From Ruminococcus sp. (GTDB lineage: Bacteria; Bacillota; Clostridia; Oscillospirales; Acutalibacteraceae), in the NCBI GenBank assembly GCA_017433905.1, contig JAFRGI010000024.1:1-37779 (forward strand): DNA of 37,779 bases. The letters are read 5' to 3'. A program made the position numbers and the translations under genes. The stretch's first letter is position 1, and each line of letters begins with the position of its first letter. The notes under the pieces are model-generated. The model ran no database searches and was not told where the DNA came from. It saw nothing but the letters and a program-made list of their open reading frames with translations. Below are positions 1 to 7,159 of the stretch, piece after piece.

Positions 1-152
1 GATAACTGCGCCCAAAATGAGCAAAAACCAAATAATATCGAACGATAACGCTGAGGGGTACCTGCCATTGAACTGATATTGTTCCAAATGAGAATTAAGC
101 GCAATCGTAGAGAAGAAAACGTGAATTTTTAGAGGTTACCAGAAAGAATAAA

Positions 153-701
153 ATGAAACGAAAAACAGCAAAAGAAATCCTCGCCGAGTCCTTTCGGGAA
201 TTGGCAGAGAATAAAAATATTGATAAGATTACAGTAAAGGATATTACTGAAAACTGCGGCTATTCCTCGGCAACTTTCTATCGTCATTTTAAGGATAAAT
301 ACGACCTGATTGTGTGGGAGCATACACAGGGCGTGGCTGGAATTATGGCTCAAATCGGCAAGGAAGGTTATCCTTGGAAACAAACTCTGATTGACGGTGC
401 GAACTCGTTTCAGAAAAACAAAGAATATCTGGAAAATCTATTGAAACATACAACCGGACATGATTCGTTCACTCGCAATATGACGGAGATCAATTACAAC
501 GCGCTGAAAAATCAGATTATGCAAGCGAACAGGATCAGCACACTCGACGAAAAGACAGATATGTATATTCGCCTGTACTGTCAGGGAACGGTAGCGCTGA
601 CCTGCGATTGGATTTTCGGAAGATATAAAGCTACTCCGGAGGAACTTGCTGAGGTTTTTGAAAACTCTCTGCCCAAACCGCTTAAACAATATCTTTATTA
701 A
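153..701 (+). CDS. TetR/AcrR-family transcriptional regulator
   Basis: A 182-residue DNA-binding regulator. Residues 1-55 form a TetR-type helix-turn-helix, with the typical 'ITVKDITENCGYSSATFYRHF' core followed by 'KDKYDLI'. The remainder is a helical ligand or dimerisation domain resembling the group that includes DhaS-type activators; no ligand can be named. The gene stands alone upstream of the bacterioferritin-like gene, with 150 bp between them. That gap contains a 19-bp palindrome whose half-site ATGAGAA also occurs upstream of this gene at 88-94, so autoregulation and control of the downstream genes are plausible inferences. The start was chosen because it begins the helix-turn-helix domain; no strong ribosome-binding site is evident (GAAAG about 7 bases upstream). 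Confidence 0.88.
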   Translation: MKRKTAKEILAESFRELAENKNIDKITVKDITENCGYSSATFYRHFKDKYDLIVWEHTQGVAGIMAQIGKEGYPWKQTLIDGANSFQKNKEYLENLLKHTTGHDSFTRNMTEINYNALKNQIMQANRISTLDEKTDMYIRLYCQGTVALTCDWIFGRYKATPEELAEVFENSLPKPLKQYLY

Positions 702-722
702 AAATGAGAGAATTTAACTGAT

Positions 723-741
723 TTTTCTCATAATGAGAAAA
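723..741. promoter_or_regulatory. 19-bp palindrome, candidate TetR operator
   Basis: Two perfect 9-base arms (TTTTCTCAT and ATGAGAAAA) around one central base. It lies just upstream of the promoter at 759-786 and just after the regulator gene. Extra half-sites ATGAGA are at 704-709 and 88-94. The position suits an operator of the adjacent TetR-type protein; binding is inferred. It lacks a U-tract and is too compact for a good terminator. Confidence 0.5.
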
Positions 742-758
742 TAAGCAAATATTATAAA

Positions 759-786
759 TTGAAAATCCTCCAATTTTAGGTACAAT
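759..786 (+). promoter_or_regulatory. Promoter of the bacterioferritin-like gene
   Basis: -35 box TTGAAA at 759-764, 16-bp spacer, -10 box TACAAT at 781-786. Transcription would start near 793, giving a leader of about 60 nt with the ribosome-binding site GGAGG before 852. Confidence 0.6.
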
Positions 787-799
787 GATAATTAAGGTT

Positions 800-824
800 G
801 CGCACAATAATACAGCGCACAATA
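800..824 (+). repeat. Direct repeat in the leader of the bacterioferritin-like gene
   Basis: The 10-mer GCGCACAATA occurs at 800-809 and again at 815-824, a 15-bp period, in the transcribed leader. The second copy runs into the small palindrome CAATATTG. It may be a regulator or RNA-binding site; function unknown. Confidence 0.5.
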
Positions 825-851
825 TTGAATTTAAAAACGGAGGTTTTAATT

Positions 852-1301
852 ATGACAAAAATTGAACTGTTAAAGGTATTTGCAAAGGGCTGGTTCGGCA
901 ACTCACAGCAGCATTCTATCCACGCGCAGCTTCTGAAAGCTCGCGGACTGAATAAGCTTGGCGACAAGATCATGGCTGAATCCGACGAAGAGTGGGAGGA
1001 AGCGAAAAAGGTCAACGCGCGCCTGATCGAGCTGGGAGAGACCCCTGCTGTTGAGATCGAGTCTTATCCTGTTATCACCGACATCAAGGAAATGCTCGAG
1101 TATGACTGCAAGGACGCTGCCGAGGCTCTGCCGATGATGTCAAAGTCCCTTGCTATGTTTGACGACGACTACGTTACAAGACATATGATTGAAGAATTCA
1201 TCATCGACGAGCAGGAGCACTACAACTGGGTAAAAGGTCATCTCTGCCTGATCGAGCAGATCGGTATGGAGAATTACATTATCGAAATGCTAGGTAACTG
1301 A
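852..1301 (+). CDS. Bacterioferritin-like (ferritin-superfamily) protein
   Basis: A 149-residue four-helix protein. Residues 105-146 closely follow the last helices of bacterioferritin ('DYVTRHMIEEFIIDEQEHYN', then 'LIEQIGMENYI'). By eye alignment to E. coli Bfr, the helix-D ligands are kept (E120, H123) and so is the helix-B Glu (E47). The first-helix Glu is Ser18, the helix-B His is Glu50, and the helix-C Glu is not in register (A90, with E91 next to it). The ferroxidase centre may therefore be altered. Likely role is iron storage or peroxide detoxification in the cytoplasm. The start at 852 has AACGGAGG upstream; an in-frame ATG at 798 has none and would fall within the leader repeat. A small terminator follows. 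Confidence 0.82.
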   Translation: MTKIELLKVFAKGWFGNSQQHSIHAQLLKARGLNKLGDKIMAESDEEWEEAKKVNARLIELGETPAVEIESYPVITDIKEMLEYDCKDAAEALPMMSKSLAMFDDDYVTRHMIEEFIIDEQEHYNWVKGHLCLIEQIGMENYIIEMLGN

Positions 1302-1308
1302 TAAGATT

Positions 1309-1337
1309 AAGGCTGCCGATTTCGACAGCCTTATTTT
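1309..1337 (+). terminator. Short intrinsic terminator after the bacterioferritin-like gene
   Basis: AAGGCTG (1309-1315) pairs with CAGCCTT (1326-1332), followed by ATTTTG. The stem is short and the T-tract weak, so it may be partial and allow read-through into the MarR gene. Confidence 0.55.
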
Positions 1338-1348
1338 GAAATAATGAG

Positions 1349-1789
1349 GTGATTATTATCAATAATTATGATAACATCAAACTCGACAATCAGCTCTGTT
1401 TTCCTTTGTACGCCTGCGCTAAAGAGGTCGTAAGGCAGTACAGAAAGCCGCTTGAAGCACTGAACCTGACCTATACGCAGTACATCGTGATGATGGTACT
1501 GTGGGAGCACGGCGGCATGACAGAAGGCGAGCTCGGCAAAAAAGTACGCCTTGACTCCGGTACGCTTGCGCCGCTGTTGAAGCGTCTTGAAAAGCAGGGT
1601 TATATCAACCGCATTCATCCCGAGTTTAACGAGAACAAGTTGATGATCTCACTTACCGAACAAGGCGAAGCGTTAAAGGAAAAAGCGGTATCTATACCGC
1701 AAATGATGGACGGGTGCATTCAGCTTTCAAGCGAGGAATTGACTATTCTAAAAAAACTACTGGACAAGGCATTGATCAGTATGTCATAA
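1349..1789 (+). CDS. ohrR: OhrR-type organic peroxide-sensing MarR-family repressor
   Basis: A 146-residue winged-helix regulator close in pattern to B. subtilis OhrR. '[20 protein letters not shown]' carries the sensing cysteine (Cys17 here, Cys15 in B. subtilis). The two tyrosines that hydrogen-bond to it are also present (Tyr31 and Tyr42 correspond to Tyr29 and Tyr40). Cys23 is an extra cysteine where the B. subtilis protein has serine. The DNA-binding wing is at about 62-95 ('[19 protein letters not shown]'). No ohr peroxidase is adjacent; the neighbours are the bacterioferritin-like and MBL-rubredoxin genes, which are the likely targets. The start is uncertain: GTG 1349 overlaps the only Shine-Dalgarno-like sequence (GAGGTG 1346-1351), which is better spaced for an ATT or ATC codon at 1355/1358. 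Confidence 0.87.
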   Translation: MIIINNYDNIKLDNQLCFPLYACAKEVVRQYRKPLEALNLTYTQYIVMMVLWEHGGMTEGELGKKVRLDSGTLAPLLKRLEKQGYINRIHPEFNENKLMISLTEQGEALKEKAVSIPQMMDGCIQLSSEELTILKKLLDKALISMS

Positions 1790-1811
1790 TAGTATCAAAG
1801 GAGGCTTTGCT

Positions 1812-2753
1812 ATGATTGTTAAAGCAGTAAAATTCAGAAAAGACGGATTTTATACCCAGCCCTTCGCATTCGGCGGCAAGGAAGGCGTAGAAAGATATGA
1901 TAAGAACATCCGCTACCGCGGCAGCTTGCAGAACTATTTGATTGATACAGGCGACGAGGTTATTCTTGTTGATACAGGCTTACCTGCGGGAACTCCCGAA
2001 GAAGCGCCCGACGAGAACAGCTTGGCATATACCGGCAAGGACATTTGCTCGTATATGGATGCCCTCGCTGATCTCGGTTACAAGCCTGAACAGATAACGA
2101 AGATTCTGCTCACACATAAGCACGCCGATCATTCCGGCGAGTTAAAATCTTTCCCCAACGCCAAGATTTATGTAAATCAAGATGAATTGAGCGCGGCTGA
2201 ATTGCAGGGCATTGACAATATAATCCCTGTCAAGTTTACCGATGGCGCGTACTATAATTTCCCCGAGAGTCAGAAGATCACCGACGGCGTGTATTTCATC
2301 AAGGCACAGGGTCACACCAATGGTAACAGCATTATTGTTGCCGAAAATGACGGTTTGTTCTATATGCTCCACGGCGACATTACCTATGTAGACGAGGCGC
2401 TGTATGAGAATAAACTCTCTGTCGTATTCGAGGACATTGCGGCGGCGCGTGAAACACTCGACTGTGTGCGTGAGTTCATCCGCAATCATCCGACCGTGTA
2501 CTGCGGCACCCATACGCCGCAGGGTTATGAGAATCTCGAAGCCAACCGCGTAATGGATTTGGATAACCCTGTGGAAACGATCTTTGAAGAATATGACTTC
2601 ACTGCACAGGAATCCACGGGAATCTATGTCTGCTCTATTTGCGGATATGTCTACGATCCTGCCGAGCATGGCGGAGTCGCTTTCGAGGATTTGCCCGACG
2701 ATTGGCGCTGTCCGCGCTGCAAGCAGCCAAAGGAAAAGTTTAATAAGGCATAA
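1812..2753 (+). CDS. MBL-fold metallohydrolase with C-terminal rubredoxin domain
   Basis: A 313-residue two-domain protein. Residues 1-250 are a metallo-beta-lactamase fold with the full hydrolase-type metal set: H102xH104xD106H107, H168 in GHTNGN, D189 in HGD, and H234. Residues 270-313 are a rubredoxin, with C274xxCG and 'DDWRCPRC' giving C300xxC303. Flavodiiron proteins also carry an MBL domain and sometimes a rubredoxin, but they have the HxExDH pattern and a flavodoxin domain. This protein has neither, and its MBL part looks more like lactonase-type hydrolases. Substrate unknown; an electron-transfer or redox-sensing role for the rubredoxin part is inferred. The gene follows ohrR by 22 bp with a strong AAAGGAGG site, so the two are probably co-transcribed. 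Confidence 0.88.
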   Translation: MIVKAVKFRKDGFYTQPFAFGGKEGVERYDKNIRYRGSLQNYLIDTGDEVILVDTGLPAGTPEEAPDENSLAYTGKDICSYMDALADLGYKPEQITKILLTHKHADHSGELKSFPNAKIYVNQDELSAAELQGIDNIIPVKFTDGAYYNFPESQKITDGVYFIKAQGHTNGNSIIVAENDGLFYMLHGDITYVDEALYENKLSVVFEDIAAARETLDCVREFIRNHPTVYCGTHTPQGYENLEANRVMDLDNPVETIFEEYDFTAQESTGIYVCSICGYVYDPAEHGGVAFEDLPDDWRCPRCKQPKEKFNKA

Positions 2754-2784
2754 TTTCGATATCTACTATACCATTTCATAATAA

Positions 2785-2830
2785 GGAAAGGGCGGTTATT
2801 ACGAGCCGCCCTTTCCCGCATAATAACCGC
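2785..2830 (+). promoter_or_regulatory. Two mutually exclusive hairpins in front of dinB
   Basis: Hairpin A is an 11-bp perfect stem, GGAAAGGGCGG (2785-2795) with CCGCCCTTTCC (2806-2816). Hairpin B is a 10-bp perfect stem, GCGGTTATTA (2792-2801) with TAATAACCGC (2821-2830), ending three bases before the AGGAGG of dinB. They share bases 2792-2795, so only one can form. Neither is followed by a T-run. It could be a weak terminator of the upstream unit or a translational switch; which one is unknown. Confidence 0.5.
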
Positions 2831-2846
2831 ATCAGGAGGCGATAGC

Positions 2847-4061
2847 TTGAAGCAAATCATTATTCACGTTGATATGGATGCATTCTACGCCTCTGTTGAA
2901 ATGCGAGATAATCCCTCTCTACGCGGCAAGCCGCTGATTATCGGCTCTATGCCGAATGAGCGCGGTGTGGTCGCAACCTGCAGCTATGAAGCGAGAAAAT
3001 ACGGTATCCACTCTGCGATGAACATCAAAGAAGCTTATCGGCGATGTCCAAACGGAATTTATATGCATCCGAACTTTGATAAGTACAAAGCGGTGTCCGA
3101 ACAACTTCACGAGATATGGAACACATACTCCGAAGCTTCAGAGTATGTAGCTTTAGATGAAGCTTACCTTGACGTTACCAAGCAAGCCGAGAACTTTGAC
3201 GGAGCACGTGAGATTGCGCGTATCATTAAGCGCAGAACGCTTGACGAGCTCGGACTTTCCTGCTCTGTCGGCGTTGCGTATTCAAAGACGGCGGCGAAAA
3301 CCGCAAGCGAGGAGAAAAAGCCAAACGGCTATTTTGAGATACCCGACAAAAAGGCTTTTGTAGATCTGATGATTGACCGCGATGTGCGCTCTCTCTACAC
3401 AGTTGGAGTGAAAACCGCCGAAAAGCTCTACGCTGCAGGACTCCACACCGTCCGTGATGTTCAGGAAAAGCAGGATGAAGTTATTCGTCTGCTCGGTAAG
3501 CAGGGGCATTGGCTAACGCAGCTCGCGTTCGGTATTGATAATCGAAAGGTTGAGCCGTATTTACCACAGAACGCAAAATCAATCAGCCGGGAATTGACTT
3601 TTCAGGAGGACGTTACAAACGAAGTCTTGTTAAAAGATATACTCTTTTTGCTCTCGCTATGCGTGGAAAACCGCGCAAAGCGTTACGGCTTATACGGAAA
3701 AGGTGTAACCCTAAAAATCACCTTTTCGGATATGAAAAGAATTACACGCTCTAAGTTGGTAGTATCGTGCGATTCCGCAATCGAAATTTATAAGGAAGCG
3801 GTACAGCTTTTTGAGCTGGTGGAGAAACGTCCGATTCGCTTAATCGGCGCGGGAATCTATAACCTTTCGACAGAGTATGAAAAGCAACTCAGCTTTGATG
3901 ATTATTTACAGGATACAAGCCGCACAGGGGAGTCAGAACTGAAAGAACAGTTCGATAAAATGCAGTGCAGATACGGTCTTGATTTTGAAGGACATTTGGA
4001 GCAGATTTACCGCTGGGATACGCTTCACAAAACAGCGGAATATATGAGAAAGCATAGTTAA
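2847..4061 (+). CDS. dinB: Y-family DNA polymerase IV (translesion synthesis)
   Basis: A 404-residue error-prone polymerase. The palm motif 'HVDMDAFYASVE' supplies D9 and the steric-gate region F13/Y14; 'VALDEAYLDVT' supplies D104 and E105, so the catalytic carboxylates are intact. A helix-hairpin-helix/thumb region spans about 185-235 and the little-finger domain about 245-370. 'KQLSFDDY' at 346-353 is a likely sliding-clamp binding peptide. Translation starts at TTG (2847) behind AGGAGG with 7-base spacing. I see no LexA box of the Firmicute type (CGAACATATGTTCG-like) in front of the gene, so SOS control is not evident; the paired hairpins at 2785-2830 may act instead. Confidence 0.93.
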   Translation: MKQIIIHVDMDAFYASVEMRDNPSLRGKPLIIGSMPNERGVVATCSYEARKYGIHSAMNIKEAYRRCPNGIYMHPNFDKYKAVSEQLHEIWNTYSEASEYVALDEAYLDVTKQAENFDGAREIARIIKRRTLDELGLSCSVGVAYSKTAAKTASEEKKPNGYFEIPDKKAFVDLMIDRDVRSLYTVGVKTAEKLYAAGLHTVRDVQEKQDEVIRLLGKQGHWLTQLAFGIDNRKVEPYLPQNAKSISRELTFQEDVTNEVLLKDILFLLSLCVENRAKRYGLYGKGVTLKITFSDMKRITRSKLVVSCDSAIEIYKEAVQLFELVEKRPIRLIGAGIYNLSTEYEKQLSFDDYLQDTSRTGESELKEQFDKMQCRYGLDFEGHLEQIYRWDTLHKTAEYMRKHS

Positions 4062-4094
4062 AACTGCTGAGCGTAATGCTAAGGGTGTGCGTTT

Positions 4095-4430
4095 TTATAC
4101 TGTTATTTTTATGATTTCCGAGAATTCGTTCTCCTCAAAGCCGCTTGTCACGGTCGCTTCAACGATTTCGTTATGCTTGCATCTGCCGTCCGTGCAAATG
4201 AAATTAGCCGTTGCCGAGCTGTAGTCATTTGCCCATGTCCAAGAAGGCTGACCGTAGGTGTGAGCATCGGAGAAGACGTAGGTAACCTTCTGCGCGCTGA
4301 AACTTGTGGTGTTGAACTTAGTAGCGTGCTTTAAGCGGAGAGTAACATTCATAGACGAGGTGATACTCGCCCTGCTCGTCAATCCAGGGTACTTTTTCGG
4401 GAGTGATTTTGCCGAATTCTCTCTTAATTG
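4095..4430 (-). pseudogene. Remnant of a secreted repeat-type surface protein
   Basis: On the minus strand, 4095-4320 encodes a peptide with 'SWTWANDYSSATANFICTDG' and 'EIVEATVTS'. This resembles the cysteine-bearing beta-sandwich repeats common in large secreted proteins of Ruminococcaceae. Upstream sequence (4321-4430) encodes 'FGKITPEKVPWIDEQGEYHL', typical of the same proteins, but in another frame that stops at TAA near 4321. The two pieces therefore represent one gene with a frameshift. There is no start codon, signal peptide or ribosome-binding site, and the homology stops at the inverted-repeat element at 4433. It is a dead C-terminal fragment. Confidence 0.6.
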
Positions 4431-4432
4431 TT

Positions 4433-4558
4433 AAAGCAATACCGCATCATTCAGTTGTGCGGTATTGCGCAGTGAGATTTTTCGTCAGAGTGCACCAATA
4501 AATGGAAGTAAGGCTTGACGCCTTGCCGAAAATTTTGGGATGGTGCGGTGTTGCCTTA
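4433..4558. mobile_element. MITE-like inverted-repeat element, copy 1
   Basis: About 126 bp, bounded by AAGCAATACCGCA (left) and the inverse of TAAGGCAACACCGCA (right). It shares both ends and the inner block AGATTTTTCGTCAGA with the element at 24480-24648, in the same orientation. The left end also folds as a perfect 11-bp stem (4436-4446 with 4458-4468). Read on the minus strand this stem is followed by TTTAA, so the element could terminate lysC, whose stop codon is only 3 bp away. No protein is encoded. Confidence 0.7.
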
Positions 4559-4560
4559 AA

Positions 4561-5766
4561 TCAATCAAAGAATTTGCGATGGATTGCGCGTACTGCCTGA
4601 TCCGCGTCATCCTCGTTGATGAGAACAGAAATCTTTATCTCAGATGTGGAGATCATCTGAATATTAATCTGTGCGTCAAAGAGCGCTTCAAACATGGTCG
4701 AAGCAACGCCTGAATGACTTTCCATTCCTGCACCGACAATCGAGATCTTTGCAACATGATCGTCAAGAAGAATTTCGCTTGCGCCCTGAGAAAGCACATA
4801 GTCCTTCAGAACCTCCACAGCTGTTTTACCGTGCGATCTGGCAACCGTAAATGAAATATCTTTTTTACCGTCATGACCCTGGGATTGTAAGATGATATCT
4901 ACGTTTATACCCTTTTTGGCAAGACGTGAAAACAGTTTGAACGCAATTCCCGGGATGTTGGGTACGCCCATAACTGAGATTCTGGCAACTTCTGTATCCT
5001 TCGCAACACCGCTGATTAACATTTTTTCCATTTTCGTTTTCTCCTTTACGATTGTGCCGGGCGCTTTGGTCAGTGAAGAGAGCACCTCTAGCTCGATATT
5101 GTATTTTTTCGCCATTTCAACTGAACGGTTATGGAGCACCTGCGCGCCGAGTGTGGCAAGCTCTAGCATTTCGTCATAAGAAATTTCAGCAAGCTTTTTC
5201 GTGTTTTCAACTTTACGTGGGTCGGCGGTGAACACGCCTTCTACGTCCGTGTAGATCTGGCAAAGATCCGCGTGCATTGCTGCTGCGATGGCAACTGCAC
5301 TGGTGTCCGAGCCGCCTCTGCCGAGGGTAGTGATGTCACCGCGTCTGTTAACACCCTGGAAGCCGGCAACAATAACGATGTTGCGGCGGTCAATCGCATC
5401 CTGAATACGCGCCGGATTTACGCGCTTGATACGTGCTGCAGTATGAGCGGAGGAGGTGTCGAATCCGGCTTGCCAGCCTAAGAGCGAGGTGGCGTGATAG
5501 CCAAGCTTTTCTATTGCCATCGCAAGAAGAGCAATAGAAATCTGTTCACCTGCCGCAAGAAGCATATCCTGCTCACGTTTGGATGCCTGGGGGTTAATCT
5601 CCTGCTGTTTTTCTACGAGAACGTCCGTAAAGTCACCCTGTGCAGATACTACAACAATGACGTCGTTGCCCGCAGCATAGGTATCTGTGACAATTTTAGC
5701 CACGTTCATTACACGTTCGGCATTGGCAACAGAAGTGCCGCCGAATTTCTGAACAATTAAACTCAT
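4561..5766 (-). CDS. lysC: Aspartate kinase
   Basis: A 401-residue enzyme phosphorylating L-aspartate at the first step of lysine, threonine, methionine and diaminopimelate synthesis. The N-terminal kinase domain (about 1-245) has 'VQKFGGTSVAN' and 'TTLGRGGSDTSAVAIA'. Two ACT regulatory domains follow (about 265-401), so feedback inhibition is expected but the effector cannot be told. The start has GGGAG upstream. It follows homoserine dehydrogenase by 119 bp on the same strand; that gap has a 7-bp hairpin at 5816-5833. The 3' end abuts the MITE-like element. Confidence 0.95.
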   Translation of the reverse strand: MSLIVQKFGGTSVANAERVMNVAKIVTDTYAAGNDVIVVVSAQGDFTDVLVEKQQEINPQASKREQDMLLAAGEQISIALLAMAIEKLGYHATSLLGWQAGFDTSSAHTAARIKRVNPARIQDAIDRRNIVIVAGFQGVNRRGDITTLGRGGSDTSAVAIAAAMHADLCQIYTDVEGVFTADPRKVENTKKLAEISYDEMLELATLGAQVLHNRSVEMAKKYNIELEVLSSLTKAPGTIVKEKTKMEKMLISGVAKDTEVARISVMGVPNIPGIAFKLFSRLAKKGINVDIILQSQGHDGKKDISFTVARSHGKTAVEVLKDYVLSQGASEILLDDHVAKISIVGAGMESHSGVASTMFEALFDAQINIQMISTSEIKISVLINEDDADQAVRAIHRKFFD

Positions 5767-5885
5767 TTAATATACTCCCTTTTTAAATCCGGAAAACGGC
5801 TTGAGCGTATCCGGAAAGTATGTGTGCATACTTGTCTATGTGTTTGACTTTGTTAACGGTCGAAGCGTGCTGTGACCCGGTATGC

Positions 5886-7115
5886 TTATAAATTACCGAT
5901 GCGGATGGTGGAGCAAATTTCTACACCGTCTGCCGCAAGTTGTTGAAGTTTTTTCGTAAACTCGCCGTAAGGAAGTTCCTCGGTGGTAAAGGCAACTCTG
6001 TTACCGCCATTTGAAGAAATGGATTGCACGGAGCCAAAGATCTTTTCTGCTTTGGCGATTGAGTCAGCACCCTTGACGCGGACATACATCGCAAAGATGG
6101 ATTCGTTGACATGGATGATGTTGCTGCTGTTGCCGTCTGTCCAAAACAGGAATCTTCTCTCCTTGAAGTGCTGACAGCAGTCGACGATATCAGCAACCAC
6201 CGCGCTTGCTGTGGGGAGCTTGCCGGCGCCCTTACCATAGAAAACAACGTCACCTGTGCAGTCGCCGCGAACCATAATGCCGTTAAACTCACTGTCAATA
6301 TTAGCAAGCTGACTTTTGGCGGGAACAAGCATCGGAGCCGTGATGATATCAATTTTTCCGTTCGAAAGTTTTTTCACTCTGCCGATCAGCTTGATGACAC
6401 AGCCGAATTTTTCGGCATATTTGACATCCTCGAGCGTGATGTGCGTGATGCCCTCTGTATGTACAGATTCAGGGTAGACATGCTTGCCAAAAGCAAGAGA
6501 AGCGAGAATACAAATCTTGCGGCAGGCGTCGTGTCCTTCGATATCTGCTGCGGGATTTCTTTCGGCAAAGCCGAGCTCCTGCGCAAGCTTCAGTGCATCC
6601 TCAAACTGCATGCCGTCCTCGATCATTTTGGTGAGGATGAAATTGGTGGTACCGTTCAGAATGCCTGCGATCTCATCGACAATATTGGCAACGAGACATT
6701 GGTTCATTGGGCGGATGATCGGAATGCCGCCGCCGACGGAGGCTTCAAAGAGGAAGTTAGCATTTGTTTCCTTGGCGATGGCGAGCAGCTCGGCGCCGTA
6801 CGCCGCAACAAGCTCTTTGTTGGAGGTGACAACGCTTTTACCGGCTTTGAGACTGCGTTTAACGAATTCATAGGAGGGGTGCAGTCCGCCCATCACCTCG
6901 ACGATGACGCGGATTTCGAGATCATTAATAATTTCTTCAAAGTCCTTGGTAAATCTGTTGGCGATAGGACTGTCGGGAAATTCGCGCAGATCGAGTACTT
7001 TTTTGATATAGATTTCTTCGCCGATTCGGGAAAAGAGCTTTTGTTTGTGTGTCAACAGGATTTCGGCGACGCCTGAACCGACTACGCCGTGTCCCAAGAT
7101 TGCTACTGATACCAT
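5886..7115 (-). CDS. hom: Homoserine dehydrogenase
   Basis: A 409-residue NAD(P)-dependent enzyme reducing aspartate semialdehyde to homoserine, committing carbon to threonine and methionine. It has the Rossmann motif 'ILGHGVVGSGVAE' (residues 6-18), the catalytic-domain signature 'GILNGTTNFILTKM', and a C-terminal ACT-like domain ('FAMYVRVKG' onward). Ribosome-binding site AAAGGATGG precedes the ATG. It lies 44 bp downstream of the penicillin-binding protein gene and upstream of lysC, so all three may be co-transcribed. The shared theme could be peptidoglycan precursor supply, since aspartate kinase feeds diaminopimelate. Confidence 0.95.
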   Translation of the reverse strand: MVSVAILGHGVVGSGVAEILLTHKQKLFSRIGEEIYIKKVLDLREFPDSPIANRFTKDFEEIINDLEIRVIVEVMGGLHPSYEFVKRSLKAGKSVVTSNKELVAAYGAELLAIAKETNANFLFEASVGGGIPIIRPMNQCLVANIVDEIAGILNGTTNFILTKMIEDGMQFEDALKLAQELGFAERNPAADIEGHDACRKICILASLAFGKHVYPESVHTEGITHITLEDVKYAEKFGCVIKLIGRVKKLSNGKIDIITAPMLVPAKSQLANIDSEFNGIMVRGDCTGDVVFYGKGAGKLPTASAVVADIVDCCQHFKERRFLFWTDGNSSNIIHVNESIFAMYVRVKGADSIAKAEKIFGSVQSISSNGGNRVAFTTEELPYGEFTKKLQQLAADGVEICSTIRIGNL

Positions 7116-7159
7116 ATTCTTACCATCCTTTTATTGTTACTGGATTGAACCAAATGTTG

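Noticed and set aside
2-76. Short frame open to the left edge on the plus strand
   Set aside because: Only 24 codons before the stop; no family can be recognised and it may be chance.
1812-2753. Flavodiiron protein (rubredoxin:oxygen oxidoreductase)
   Set aside because: There is no flavodoxin domain and the metal motif is HxHxDH rather than HxExDH.
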